From: Bradyrhizobium sp. AZCC 2176 | Lineage (GTDB): Bacteria; Pseudomonadota; Alphaproteobacteria; Rhizobiales; Xanthobacteraceae | NCBI RefSeq assembly: GCF_036924645.1 | Contig: NZ_JAZHRX010000001.1 | Span: 3,809,501-3,873,500 of the forward strand | Length of the DNA: 64,000 nt | Reading direction: 5' to 3' | Shown: one piece after another, positions 18,371 to 26,492 of the stretch | Numbering within the stretch: the stretch's first letter is position 1 | How the letters are laid out: each line of letters opens with the position of its first letter | The notes under the pieces: model-generated | What the model saw: the letters and a program-made list of their open reading frames with translations, nothing else | The model's database searches: none | What the model was told of the DNA's origin: nothing | Made by a program: the position numbers and the translations under genes

Positions 18371-18409
18371 CTAGAGCCCGGTTCTGATTCAATCAGAAGC
18401 GGGCTCTAG
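18371..18409. repeat. Palindromic repeat at the 3' end of hmuV
   Basis: A nearly perfect hairpin. The outer arms are CTAGAGCCCG and CGGGCTCTAG, and the inner arms TTCTGATT and AATCAGAA surround a single C. It overlaps the stop codon of hmuV, so it may act as a terminator for the hmuTUV transcript. Its form is that of an interspersed genomic repeat. Confidence 0.75.
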
Positions 18410-19206
18410 GGCGGGCCTGCCGGCCGCATGGTTTGCGGCAGCAGGAACGGCACGCCTTGATCGGTATAGTCGATCGTGACGTCGACCTCGAAAATCCGGC
18501 GGATGGTCTCGGCCGTGATCGCGTCAGCGCGGCCACCGTCGACGGCGAGCCGGCCGCGGTGCAGCAGCACGATCCGGTCGGCGAAGCGCATCGCCAGATT
18601 AAGGTCGTGCAGCACGGCGATCACGGCCGTGCCGTTCTGGGCGCGCCGCCGCGCCGTTTCCACCAGGTCGATCTGGTGGCGCATGTCGAGGCTGGAGGTC
18701 GGCTCGTCCAGCAGCAGAAGCCCCGGGCCGTGCTGCTCTTCGCCGCAGGCGAGTTGCACCAGCACGCGGGCAAAATGCGCGCGCTGCTGCTCGCCGCCGG
18801 ATAGCGTCGGCAATTGCCGGTGAACGAAATGCGCGAGATCGACCTCGCCGAGCGCCGCATCGACCAGCCGCTGCGCGGCGGCGCGGCCGCTATCGCCCGC
18901 GCCCATATGGACGATTTCCTCGACCGTGAACGGGAAGGTGACGTTGACATGCTGCGACAGCATCGCGCGGTGATGGGCGAGAAGGCGCGGCGCGTAGCGG
19001 TGGATGTCGCGCTGTTTCAGCCTGATCTGGCCGCGCGTCGGGCGGAGATCGCCGGACAGCATCCGCAGCAGCGTCGATTTGCCGGCGCCGTTGGGGCCGA
19101 CGATCGCGACCATCTCGCCGGCTTTGATGCGCAGATCGATCGCATCGACCAGCGTGGCGCCGCCGACCACCATCGAGATCGCTTGCGCCTCGAGGATGGC
19201 GCTCAT
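18406..19206 (-). CDS. hmuV: Heme ABC transporter ATP-binding protein
   Basis: A 266-residue ABC ATPase. Walker A is GPNGAGKS (about residues 37-44), the signature is LSGGEQQR, Walker B is LLLLDEP, and the switch histidine is in VIAVLHDLNLAM. All are intact. It powers heme import through HmuU. The start overlaps the hmuU stop by 4 bases (ATGA), typical of translational coupling. It is the last gene of the hmuT-hmuU-hmuV series. Confidence 0.95.
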   Translation of the reverse strand: MSAILEAQAISMVVGGATLVDAIDLRIKAGEMVAIVGPNGAGKSTLLRMLSGDLRPTRGQIRLKQRDIHRYAPRLLAHHRAMLSQHVNVTFPFTVEEIVHMGAGDSGRAAAQRLVDAALGEVDLAHFVHRQLPTLSGGEQQRAHFARVLVQLACGEEQHGPGLLLLDEPTSSLDMRHQIDLVETARRRAQNGTAVIAVLHDLNLAMRFADRIVLLHRGRLAVDGGRADAITAETIRRIFEVDVTIDYTDQGVPFLLPQTMRPAGPP

Positions 19207-20300
19207 AGCGAAACCAGCCCGCGTTGGCGGAGCAGCATCCCTAAGAAGAACGGCGCGCCGATCGCCGCGGTCAGGATGCCGATCGGCATTTCAGCAGGCG
19301 CAACGATGGTGCGGGCCAGCGTGTCGGCGCCCACCAGCAGCACCGCACCCAATAGCATCGATGCAGGCAGCAGCAGCCGGTGCGCCGGCCCGATTACCAG
19401 CCGCAACAGATGCGGCACCACGATGCCGACAAAGCCGACCACACCGCAGACCGAAACCGCTACCCCCGTCATCGCCGACACCAGCACGATCGAAATCCGC
19501 TTCAGCCGTTCGACGTCAACACCGCTGTGGAACGCCTCGGCCTCGCCGAGCACCAGGACATCGAGCCCGCGCGCGATCGAGACGCAGGCGATCGCAGCCA
19601 AGCCCAGCACCGGCGCCAGCGTGGCGAGCTTGGGCCAGGTCGCGCCGCTCAGCGAGCCCAGCATCCAGAACGTGATGTCGCGCAACTGGCGATCATCGGC
19701 GATAAACACGAGTAACCCGACGCCGGCATTGGCGATGGCGGCAATCGCAATGCCGGCCAGCAGGAAAATCGCGATCGACGTCCGCCCCGAGCGGCTCGCG
19801 ATCGAATAGAGGATGATTGTCGTCACCAGCGAGCCTGCGAAGGCCGCGATCGGCAGCAACTGATGCTGCATGAAGCGGAGGCTCTGGCCGATCTGGCTGT
19901 CGGTGAACACGATCGCGGCCGCTGCTGCCAGCGCGCCGCCGGAGGAAACGCCGACCAGCGCGGGGTCGGCCAGTGGGTTGCGAAACAGCCCCTGCATGAT
20001 GGCGCCCGATGCGGCGAGCAGGGCGCCGACCATCGCCGCCGCCGCGATCCGCGGAATCCGGATCGACCACAGCACGAGCTGGTCGCGCGCAAGCGTCGGA
20101 CCCGCTGCAGCGTCGCCCCACAAGCCGAGCGCGGCCGGCAGCCGCGTCAGCGGAATGCCGGCGGCGCCCATCGTGAGCGCAACCAGCGCCGCGCCGGCAA
20201 GTGTGGCGAGCAGACAGATGAGGGTCAGCGAAGCGGGAGGGCGCAACGCGTATCTACTGCGGCGCTTCGCATGTTGCGTGCTGTCGGAGAGAGTGGTCAC
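19203..20300 (-). CDS. hmuU: Heme ABC transporter permease (FecCD family)
   Basis: A 365-residue inner-membrane protein of the BtuC/FecCD family with many hydrophobic segments, about 9-10 in all. Family signatures include RIPRIAAAAMVGALLAASGAIMQGLFRNPLADPALVGVSSG near residues 85-125 and the cytoplasmic coupling region VVGFVGIVVPHLLRLVIGPAH. It forms the channel for heme delivered by HmuT. It overlaps hmuT and hmuV by 4 bases on either side. Confidence 0.95.
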   Translation of the reverse strand: MTTLSDSTQHAKRRSRYALRPPASLTLICLLATLAGAALVALTMGAAGIPLTRLPAALGLWGDAAAGPTLARDQLVLWSIRIPRIAAAAMVGALLAASGAIMQGLFRNPLADPALVGVSSGGALAAAAAIVFTDSQIGQSLRFMQHQLLPIAAFAGSLVTTIILYSIASRSGRTSIAIFLLAGIAIAAIANAGVGLLVFIADDRQLRDITFWMLGSLSGATWPKLATLAPVLGLAAIACVSIARGLDVLVLGEAEAFHSGVDVERLKRISIVLVSAMTGVAVSVCGVVGFVGIVVPHLLRLVIGPAHRLLLPASMLLGAVLLVGADTLARTIVAPAEMPIGILTAAIGAPFFLGMLLRQRGLVSL

Positions 20301-21250
20301 AGCCGGCAGTTTGCGGTGAGTGCCGCCGGCTTGAACTTCTCTGCCTGCGGCGCCAACGCCGGATAGAGCTTGACCGAGAGATCGCGCGCGGCGGCCGCCG
20401 TGCGCGGCCCGAAGCCAAGCAGATAGAGGCCTTCCATGGACATGAAGGCCTTGTTGGCCGCGACCGGGGTCAGCGCGAAGGCGGGATGGACATATACGGC
20501 TTCCGCTTCCACCGAGTCCTTGCCGCGCTGGATCGAGAGCACCACGTCGGGCTTTGCCGCGACGATCGCCTCGTCGTTGATGATCTTGTAGCCATCATAG
20601 CCGTCGATCGCGTTGACGCCGCCGGCAAGCGCGATGATCTCGTTCGCAGCGGTGTTTTTTCCGGCGGCCATCGCCCGACCGTTCAACAGCGACATCACGA
20701 ACATCACGCGCGCCGGCTTCGTCACCTTGGCGCGCAGCTCGCGCAGTTGCGCCAGGTCGTCCGCTACCGCCGCGGTCAGGCATTCGGCCCGCTTGTCCGC
20801 GCCCATGGCGTGACCGACCAGCTTGATCTTGTCGATCACGCCCGCTTCCGAAAAGGTTTCGGGCACCAGCACCAGCGGCACCTTGGCCGCCTCCAGCACG
20901 TCCATGGTTTCTTTCGGCCCGGATCCCTGCACTGCCAGCACCAGCGAGGGATTGAGCCCAAGAACGCCCTCAGCCGAAAGCTGGCGCATATAGCCGACGT
21001 TCGGTTTGTCACGCAGCGCTGCGGGCGGATAGAAGCTGGTGGAGTCCACGCCGGCCAGCCTGTCCTCGAAACCGAGCGCGTAGAGGATCTCCGTGATCGC
21101 ACCGCCGATCGAGACGATCCGCGCGGGATCGCTGATCGTGACGTCGCGGTTTCGGGCATCATGCACGGTAATGCCCGCAGCGACCGCGACACGGCCGAGC
21201 AGGAAACAGCCCGCGATGGCCGACAGTGCGAGCGTGCGACATAATGTCAT
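20297..21250 (-). CDS. hmuT: Periplasmic heme-binding protein
   Basis: A 317-residue solute-binding protein with a signal peptide (MTLCRTLALSAIAGCFLLGRVAVAAG). It is of the cluster-B fold used for heme, siderophores and cobalamin. RIVSIGGAITEILYALGFEDRLAGVDSTS is the typical first lobe, with a Tyr (ILYALG) in the expected region, and ANEIIALAGGVNAIDGYDGYKIINDEAIVAAKPDVVL is the second lobe. It hands heme to HmuUV. It is transcribed away from hmuR, together with hemP upstream. Confidence 0.93.
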   Translation of the reverse strand: MTLCRTLALSAIAGCFLLGRVAVAAGITVHDARNRDVTISDPARIVSIGGAITEILYALGFEDRLAGVDSTSFYPPAALRDKPNVGYMRQLSAEGVLGLNPSLVLAVQGSGPKETMDVLEAAKVPLVLVPETFSEAGVIDKIKLVGHAMGADKRAECLTAAVADDLAQLRELRAKVTKPARVMFVMSLLNGRAMAAGKNTAANEIIALAGGVNAIDGYDGYKIINDEAIVAAKPDVVLSIQRGKDSVEAEAVYVHPAFALTPVAANKAFMSMEGLYLLGFGPRTAAAARDLSVKLYPALAPQAEKFKPAALTANCRL

Positions 21251-21285
21251 TGCCGGTTCACCTGGTTAGGTTCTCCTGGTCGGGT

Positions 21286-21492
21286 TCACTTGGTCAGGAT
21301 CAGCTTGTTCTGCGACGTCAGCCGCAGGCGATAGTTATCTTCGCCATGCGCGATGATGATTTCGCGCTCCGCCGCAAACAGCTCGCGGCTGTCGATCCGG
21401 CCGCCGTTCATGGTGAGAAGGCGCGTCGCAGACGACGGCTTTTCGGCATGCTTTCCGGCGCCTCCGACATTGTCTCCTGAAGGTGCCGCCAT
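21286..21492 (-). CDS. hemP: Hemin uptake protein HemP / HmuP
   Basis: A 68-residue protein whose C-terminal half, GGRIDSRELFAAEREIIIAHGEDNYRLRLTSQNKLILTK, matches the HemP family over its whole length. In Bradyrhizobium japonicum the homolog HmuP is a coactivator with the iron regulator Irr for the heme-utilisation genes (published work by the O'Brian group). The ATG at 21492 is preferred because an in-frame ATG 75 bases upstream would place the N-terminus inside the promoter palindrome. It lies between hmuT and the divergent hmuR. Confidence 0.88.
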   Translation of the reverse strand: MAAPSGDNVGGAGKHAEKPSSATRLLTMNGGRIDSRELFAAEREIIIAHGEDNYRLRLTSQNKLILTK

Positions 21493-21562
21493 AATTGCTG
21501 CTGTGTCCCCAATGTTCCCGACTAGCTGCTTGTATAATTTGATCGACGCGCAATCCAACTGC

Positions 21563-21589
21563 TGCACTTTACAATCGATATAAAGTGCA
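21563..21589. promoter_or_regulatory. 27-bp palindrome in divergent hemP/hmuT-hmuR control region
   Basis: A perfect inverted repeat with 9-base arms, TGCACTTTA and TAAAGTGCA, lies around a 9-base centre. It sits in the 257-base gap between the divergent hemP (start 21492) and hmuR (start 21750). In B. japonicum this gap carries the iron control element bound by Irr, so this palindrome is a good candidate for that operator or for another iron-responsive regulator. I have not verified it against the published consensus. Confidence 0.6.
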
Positions 21590-21749
21590 CTCTGGCATTA
21601 TTGACCGGTTCCGCAACGCGGCGTAACCAAGATGAACGCGATACGAGCGGGGGTGCCCGGTCGCGAAAATTGGTAGCCAGCAAGCAGCCGCGCATCACCG
21701 CGGCGCCCGCCAGCCAGACCCAAGAGACAGAACAACAGGTTGGGGCAGT

Positions 21750-24113
21750 ATGGCTTTCGGGGCTAGGCATTCGCGCGCCTTGGTTTTGGGCGCGTCGGCA
21801 TTTTCGTTCGCATTGATGTCGGCAAGCGCAGCGTTCACGCAGGCGCTCGAAGCGGAGGCCGTCACGCGCTCTCCCGAGCAGAAGAAACAGAAGCAGGCGA
21901 AGCGCCAGCAAGCCAAGCCGCAGCAGGATGCGCAGGCAACGGCGCCGGCGATGAATGCGCGGGCGCAGATTGGGGCCGGGCCGGTTCAGTCTCTCGATAC
22001 GATCACAGTGGCGGCCTCGAAGACCGAGGAACGCGCGATCGACGCGCTGGCGCCGGTCAGCGTGGTGACGCTCGAGCAGATCCAGGGGCTGCAGCCGAAT
22101 CGGCTGTCCGATATTTTCTACAACGTGCCAGGTGTTTCGTTCCAGGAGCGCGGCGACGATCCCTCGACCGTCATCAACATCCGCGGCCTGCAGGATTTCG
22201 GCCGCGTCGCGGTCGTGGTCGACGGCGCGCGGCAGAACTACCAGCGCACCGGCCACAATGCCAACGGCTCGTTCTTTCTTGATCCCGAGCTGGTCGGCGG
22301 CGTCGACGTGGTGCGCGGGCCGACCGCGAACATCTACGGCTCCGGCGCGATCGGCGGCGTGGTCTCGTTCCGCACCAAGGACATCAACGACGTCGTGCGC
22401 CCGGGCGAGCGCTGGGGCGTCGACATGACCGGCTCCGGCGGCACCAACAGTGCGCGCGGCCTCGGCTCGATCTTCGGCGGCGTGCGCGCCGATCCCAATG
22501 TCGATGTGTTCGGCGGCGCGGTCTACCGCACGCAGGGCAATTACAAGGACGGCAACGGCACCGAGATCGGAAACACCGGCAACGAGATCGCGGCCGGCTT
22601 GTTGAAAACCACCGTGCGGCCAGCCGAAGGCCATGAGGTCAAGTTCGGCGCGATATTCCAGGACTACAAATACAGCATCGGACAGTTCAACCGCGGCGCG
22701 ACCACGACCGCGACGCCCGCCGCGGCGATCGCCGGCTCCTCCGTCTATGCATCGGACGCCAAGAACTACACGGGCACCATCACCTGGAAGTACTCGAAGC
22801 CCGATGATAGGTGGTTCGACTGGAACGCAACGGTCTACGGCAATCGGACCGACAACGACCAGATCAAGACCTACAACAACCGCATCACAAGCGGCGGCGG
22901 CGTTTGCTCGCTCGCCAATCCCGGCAACAACATTTCGGGCTGCGTCGGCGACAGGCGCGGCTATGTGCTCGATACCCTGGGCATCGACGTCAACAACACC
23001 ACGCGCTTCAATGTCGGCGACTGGCACAACGCATTCACGGTCGGGTTCGACGCGTTTCAGGACGATGTGAGAACGAGCGACAGCCGGGGCAATTCGAACG
23101 TCACCACGCCCAGCGGCCTGCGGACCGTCTCCGGCGGCTTCGCGCAGTTGAAGCAGAACTACTCGACCTGGCTCGAAGTCATCAGCGCGATCCGCTACGA
23201 CCGTTACGATCTTCATTCGCCGACGGTGGCCACAGGCGGCGGTGGCGACCGTTTCTCGCCGAAGATCACCGTCGGCGTGACGCCGGTGGCGGGTTTCACG
23301 CCCTATGTCAGCTATGCCGAAGGCTATCGCGCGCCCGCGATCACGGAAACGCTGATCAACGGCTCGCATGCGAACGGTGGTGCGCCATTTGGTTTCAACT
23401 GCCCAGACGGCAACTTCGGCCTGTTCTGCTTCCTGCCCAATCCGAACCTGCGGCCGGAGGTTGGCAAGAACAAGGAAGCCGGCGTCAACCTGAAATATGA
23501 CGGCATCTTTTCCGCCAACGACAGCTTCCGCGGCAAGTTCAACGTGTTCCGCAACGACGTCAGTGACTACATCGACCTCGTCCCCTTTGGATTTGTTGCG
23601 ATGCCGCCGTTCGGCACGCTGCCCCAGTTCTACCAGTACCAGAATATCGCGCAGGCCCGGATCGAGGGCATCGAGGCCGAGACGCTGTATGATGCGGGCT
23701 CATGGTATGTCGGTGTCGCCGGCCATCTGATACGGGGCAAGAACGTCGCGACCAATATCGGGCTGGCGACCATCACGCCGCGCAAGATCACCACGACCGG
23801 CGGCGTGCGGCTGCTCGACCGCCGGCTGATCCTGGCGGCGCAGTGGTCCTCGTTCGGCGCCAACAACGACGTGCCCGCCGGCTATCTGCCCGCGACCGGG
23901 TATGAACTGGTCAATCTGTATCTGACCTGGAATGCGACCAAGGACATCGTCTTCTCGGCCTCGATCGACAATCTGTTGAACCAGTACTACCGGCCCTATG
24001 CGATTCCGGGCAGTTCCTCCGACAACAGCACGCAGAACGACGTGTTGTGGTCGAGCCCCGGACCGGGCAGGGTCTACAAGGCCGGATTGAAGATTCACTT
24101 TGGCGGAGCGTAG
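21750..24113 (+). CDS. hmuR: TonB-dependent outer-membrane heme receptor
   Basis: A 787-residue TonB-dependent receptor of the hemoglobin/transferrin/heme class. After an N-terminal signal region and a lysine/glutamine-rich linker comes a TonB box, DTITVAAS (about residue 83), the plug domain (SVVTLEQIQGLQPNRLSDIFYNVPGVSFQ; GLQDFGRVAVVVDGARQNYQRTGH), and a beta-barrel ending YKAGLKIHFGGA. The YAEGYRAPAITETL and NLRPEVGKNKEAGVNLKYD stretches are typical of heme receptors. It binds extracellular heme or hemoproteins and imports heme with TonB energy. Confidence 0.93.
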   Translation: MAFGARHSRALVLGASAFSFALMSASAAFTQALEAEAVTRSPEQKKQKQAKRQQAKPQQDAQATAPAMNARAQIGAGPVQSLDTITVAASKTEERAIDALAPVSVVTLEQIQGLQPNRLSDIFYNVPGVSFQERGDDPSTVINIRGLQDFGRVAVVVDGARQNYQRTGHNANGSFFLDPELVGGVDVVRGPTANIYGSGAIGGVVSFRTKDINDVVRPGERWGVDMTGSGGTNSARGLGSIFGGVRADPNVDVFGGAVYRTQGNYKDGNGTEIGNTGNEIAAGLLKTTVRPAEGHEVKFGAIFQDYKYSIGQFNRGATTTATPAAAIAGSSVYASDAKNYTGTITWKYSKPDDRWFDWNATVYGNRTDNDQIKTYNNRITSGGGVCSLANPGNNISGCVGDRRGYVLDTLGIDVNNTTRFNVGDWHNAFTVGFDAFQDDVRTSDSRGNSNVTTPSGLRTVSGGFAQLKQNYSTWLEVISAIRYDRYDLHSPTVATGGGGDRFSPKITVGVTPVAGFTPYVSYAEGYRAPAITETLINGSHANGGAPFGFNCPDGNFGLFCFLPNPNLRPEVGKNKEAGVNLKYDGIFSANDSFRGKFNVFRNDVSDYIDLVPFGFVAMPPFGTLPQFYQYQNIAQARIEGIEAETLYDAGSWYVGVAGHLIRGKNVATNIGLATITPRKITTTGGVRLLDRRLILAAQWSSFGANNDVPAGYLPATGYELVNLYLTWNATKDIVFSASIDNLLNQYYRPYAIPGSSSDNSTQNDVLWSSPGPGRVYKAGLKIHFGGA

Positions 24114-24149
24114 TTCGACGAGCTGACAAGCCAAATCCAGTTGCACCGG

Positions 24150-24173
24150 GCCGCGCTGATGCACCAGCGCGGC
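24150..24173 (+). terminator. Intergenic hairpin between hmuR and heme monooxygenase gene
   Basis: A perfect 9-bp stem, GCCGCGCTG with CAGCGCGGC, has a 6-base loop. It lies 37 bases after the hmuR stop. There is no U-tract, so it could reduce rather than stop transcription into the downstream heme genes, or stabilise the hmuR mRNA end. Confidence 0.5.
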
Positions 24174-24243
24174 TTCGGTGCATCCATGTTTCCAACCAAC
24201 TTAAGCCGTATGCCAGGCGCAACCCAGCAAGGAGATTTTGAAA

Positions 24244-24579
24244 ATGTTTATCGCAATGAATCGGTTCCAGGTGAAGATTGGCTCTGAAGTGGCCTTCGAG
24301 ACCGTGTGGCGCACGCGCGAATCCTATCTCAGCAGCATGGCCGGCTTCGTCGAGTTTCATCTGCTCAAGGGGCCCGTCGCCGAGGATCACACGCTGTATT
24401 CCTCGCACACCGTTTGGGTCGACAAGGCCGCGTTCGAAGCCTGGACCAAATCGGAAGAGTTCCGCCGGGCCCATGCCCGCGCCGACAACAAGACCGGCGA
24501 AAGTCTCTATCTCGGCCACCCCAAGTTCGAGGGTTTTGAGGTGATCCTGAGCGAGCGCAAATCCAGCGCCGCTGCCTGA
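24244..24579 (+). CDS. hmuQ: IsdG-family heme-degrading monooxygenase (HmuQ/HmuD-like)
   Basis: A 111-residue protein of the antibiotic-biosynthesis-monooxygenase fold. The IsdG/IsdI catalytic triad is present at matching positions: Asn near residue 6 (MFIAMNRF), Trp 67 (FEAWTKS) and His 77 (RRAHARA). IsdG enzymes open heme to release iron. In B. japonicum two such proteins, HmuQ and HmuD, degrade heme, and HmuQ is encoded in the heme-uptake cluster, so this is likely HmuQ. The start at 24244 follows AAGGAG. Cytoplasmic. Confidence 0.88.
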   Translation: MFIAMNRFQVKIGSEVAFETVWRTRESYLSSMAGFVEFHLLKGPVAEDHTLYSSHTVWVDKAAFEAWTKSEEFRRAHARADNKTGESLYLGHPKFEGFEVILSERKSSAAA

Positions 24580-24592
24580 ACGGGAGGGTGCC

Positions 24593-25108
24593 ATGTTGAG
24601 CACGGAGCTTGCCGATCTCAAGGCGTATATGGCCGAGAATCCAGGCGCGGTGATCGAGGACGTGGCGCGGGAGCGCAAGGTCACGCCGCGCGCCGTGCTC
24701 GAGGCGCTGCCCGACACGATGGTGCGTTTCGGCGCCGGCGGCGAGTTTGGCGCTGCGATGAACGATGTCGCGCAATGGGGCGAGGTGACGCTGATCGTCC
24801 ATACCGATGACGCGATCTTCGAATTCACCGGCGCCGTCCCGTCGGGCGAAGTCGGGCGCGGCTATTTCAACCTGATGCAGCCGACGGGACTGCACGGTCA
24901 CCTCAGGCACGAGCGCTGCGCGGCCATCGCTTTCGTCGAGCGTCCGTTCATGGGCAAGTCGTCAGCCTTCATCGCGTTCATCAATGTCGACGGCGGCATC
25001 ATGTTCAAGGTGTTCGTCGGCCGCGACGAGACGCGGGCGCTGCGTGGCGACCAGTTGCAACGCTTTCATGCGCTTAGCGAGAGGATCGCGCCCGCCCGCG
25101 CGGAGTAG
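24593..25108 (+). CDS. hutX: Heme utilisation cytosolic carrier protein HutX
   Basis: A 171-residue protein matching the HutX/HuvX family found beside heme transporters. Family stretches are the opening MLSTELADLKAYMAENPGAVIEDVA, GEVTLIVHTDDAIFEFTGAVPSGEVGRGYFNL, and GLHGHLRHERCAAIAFVERPFMGKSSAFIAFIN. In other bacteria HutX binds heme in the cytoplasm and passes it to a degrading enzyme. The heme monooxygenase gene ends 13 bases upstream, fitting that partnership. Confidence 0.88.
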   Translation: MLSTELADLKAYMAENPGAVIEDVARERKVTPRAVLEALPDTMVRFGAGGEFGAAMNDVAQWGEVTLIVHTDDAIFEFTGAVPSGEVGRGYFNLMQPTGLHGHLRHERCAAIAFVERPFMGKSSAFIAFINVDGGIMFKVFVGRDETRALRGDQLQRFHALSERIAPARAE

Positions 25109-25142
25109 CCGATCCCCACATTGTGCGCTCAGGGAGACGATC

Positions 25143-25928
25143 ATGCAGCGAACAGTGCTTGATGTTATGATCCGTTGGTGTGGCGCGGCCGGCGCGGCCG
25201 CCTTGCCCAGTGCGGCGCGCGCCGCCACCGATGTCGCGCTGCTGCCGCGCAACCTGTCGCCTTGGAACATGTTCGTGAATGCGGACGTCGTGGTGCAGGC
25301 GGTCATGGTGGGCTTGGCCTTCGCCTCGCTGGTGACCTGGACGATCTGGCTGGCAAAAACCATCGAGATCCGCCGCAAGACCGCGGCGGCGAGGCGGCGC
25401 CTCAGCCTGCTGGAAACCGATACGGTGCTGGCAAAGGCCGAACAGCAAACTCGCGGCGGCAACGATGCCGTGGCGCAGATCATCCAGTCCGCCGCGCGCG
25501 AGGCCTCTCTCTCCGGCGGTCATTTCGACGATGGCCTCAAGGAGCGGGTAGCGCTGCGGCTGGAGCGGGTCGAGGCGGCGATGTCGCGGCAGATCGCGCG
25601 CGGTACCGGCGTGCTCGCGACCATTGGCGCCACCGCGCCGTTCGTCGGCCTGTTCGGAACGGTGTGGGGCATCATGAATTCGTTCATCGGCATTTCCGAA
25701 GCCCATACCACCAATCTCGCCGTGGTCGCGCCGGGCATTGCCGAGGCGCTGCTCGCGACCGCGCTTGGTCTCGTCGCGGCAATCCCGGCGGTCGTGATCT
25801 ACAACCATCTCACCCGCACCATCGCGGCCCACCGCGCGCTGCTCGGCGACGCCTCGGCGATGGTGCTGCTGCTGATAAGCCGGGAGGGCGACCGCGGCTC
25901 GTTCCGCCTCGCGCGCGCCGCCGAGTAA
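25143..25928 (+). CDS. exbB: TonB-system energy transducer ExbB
   Basis: A 261-residue MotA/TolQ/ExbB proton-channel protein with an N-terminal signal-like segment and three transmembrane segments: MVGLAFASLVTWTIWLA, then ATIGATAPFVGLFGTVWGIMNSF, and ALLATALGLVAAIPAVVIYN. The last carries the conserved channel residues. The ATG at 25143 follows AGGGAG. It works with ExbD and TonB to energise HmuR. Confidence 0.93.
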   Translation: MQRTVLDVMIRWCGAAGAAALPSAARAATDVALLPRNLSPWNMFVNADVVVQAVMVGLAFASLVTWTIWLAKTIEIRRKTAAARRRLSLLETDTVLAKAEQQTRGGNDAVAQIIQSAAREASLSGGHFDDGLKERVALRLERVEAAMSRQIARGTGVLATIGATAPFVGLFGTVWGIMNSFIGISEAHTTNLAVVAPGIAEALLATALGLVAAIPAVVIYNHLTRTIAAHRALLGDASAMVLLLISREGDRGSFRLARAAE

Positions 25929-25944
25929 AGACGGAGTGTGAGCG

Positions 25945-26385
25945 ATGGGCGCGAAGCTCGGTCAAGCAATCGGCGGACGGACGCGCGGCGGCGACGATCT
26001 TGTCGAGGCGCACGAGATCAACGTCACGCCATTCATCGACGTGATGCTGGTGCTCCTGATCATCTTCATGGTCGCCGCCCCGCTCGCTACCGTCGATCTC
26101 GGCGTCGATCTCCCGGCGAGCGCGGTCGAGCCGCAGCCGCGCCCGGACAAGCCGGTGTTCGTCACCGTGAAGCCGGATCTGTCGGTCGCGGTCGGCGAGG
26201 ATGTCATTGCCCGCGACACGCTGACCGCCACGCTGGACAGCGCCACGCATGGCAAAAAGGACGAGCGCATCTATCTGCGCGCTGACAAGGCCGTCAGCTA
26301 TGGCGACCTGATGGAGGTGATGAACCTGTTGCGCAACGCCGGCTATCTCAAGATCGCACTGGTCGGCCTCGACGGTCGTAGCTAG
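25945..26385 (+). CDS. exbD: TonB-system transport protein ExbD
   Basis: A 146-residue ExbD/TolR family protein. A single membrane segment contains the conserved channel aspartate (NVTPFIDVMLVLLIIFMV), followed by a periplasmic domain (PVFVTVKPDLSVAVGED, IYLRADKAVSYGDLMEVM). It sits 16 bases after exbB. Its stop codon abuts a palindromic repeat that separates it from tonB. Confidence 0.95.
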   Translation: MGAKLGQAIGGRTRGGDDLVEAHEINVTPFIDVMLVLLIIFMVAAPLATVDLGVDLPASAVEPQPRPDKPVFVTVKPDLSVAVGEDVIARDTLTATLDSATHGKKDERIYLRADKAVSYGDLMEVMNLLRNAGYLKIALVGLDGRS

Positions 26386-26433
26386 AGCATGATCCGGAAA
26401 AGTGGACACCGGTTTTCCGAAAAGATCATGCTC
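26385..26433. repeat. Interspersed palindromic repeat, GCATGATCCGGAAAA family, copy 1
   Basis: GAGCATGATC and GATCATGCTC form the ends of a hairpin-forming element with an internal CCGGAAAAGTGGACACCGG stretch. A second, slightly different copy lies at 44581-44629 upstream of purA. It sits immediately after the exbD stop codon. Confidence 0.8.
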
Positions 26434-26447
26434 AAACAAAAGAAGGA

Positions 26448-26487
26448 TAGAGCGGGATGACGATTCGCAGAACGTCATCCCGCTCTA
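26448..26487. repeat. Perfect 15-bp inverted repeat between exbD and tonB
   Basis: TAGAGCGGGATGACG and CGTCATCCCGCTCTA form a perfect hairpin with a 10-base loop. It lies just before the tonB start. If transcribed it would lie in the exbD-tonB mRNA and could attenuate tonB relative to exbBD. Confidence 0.85.
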
Positions 26488-26492
26488 GCGTC

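Noticed and set aside
21522..23369. A 615-codon minus-strand open frame over hmuR
   Set aside because: Antisense shadow of a certain TonB-dependent receptor, and it would run through the promoter palindrome.
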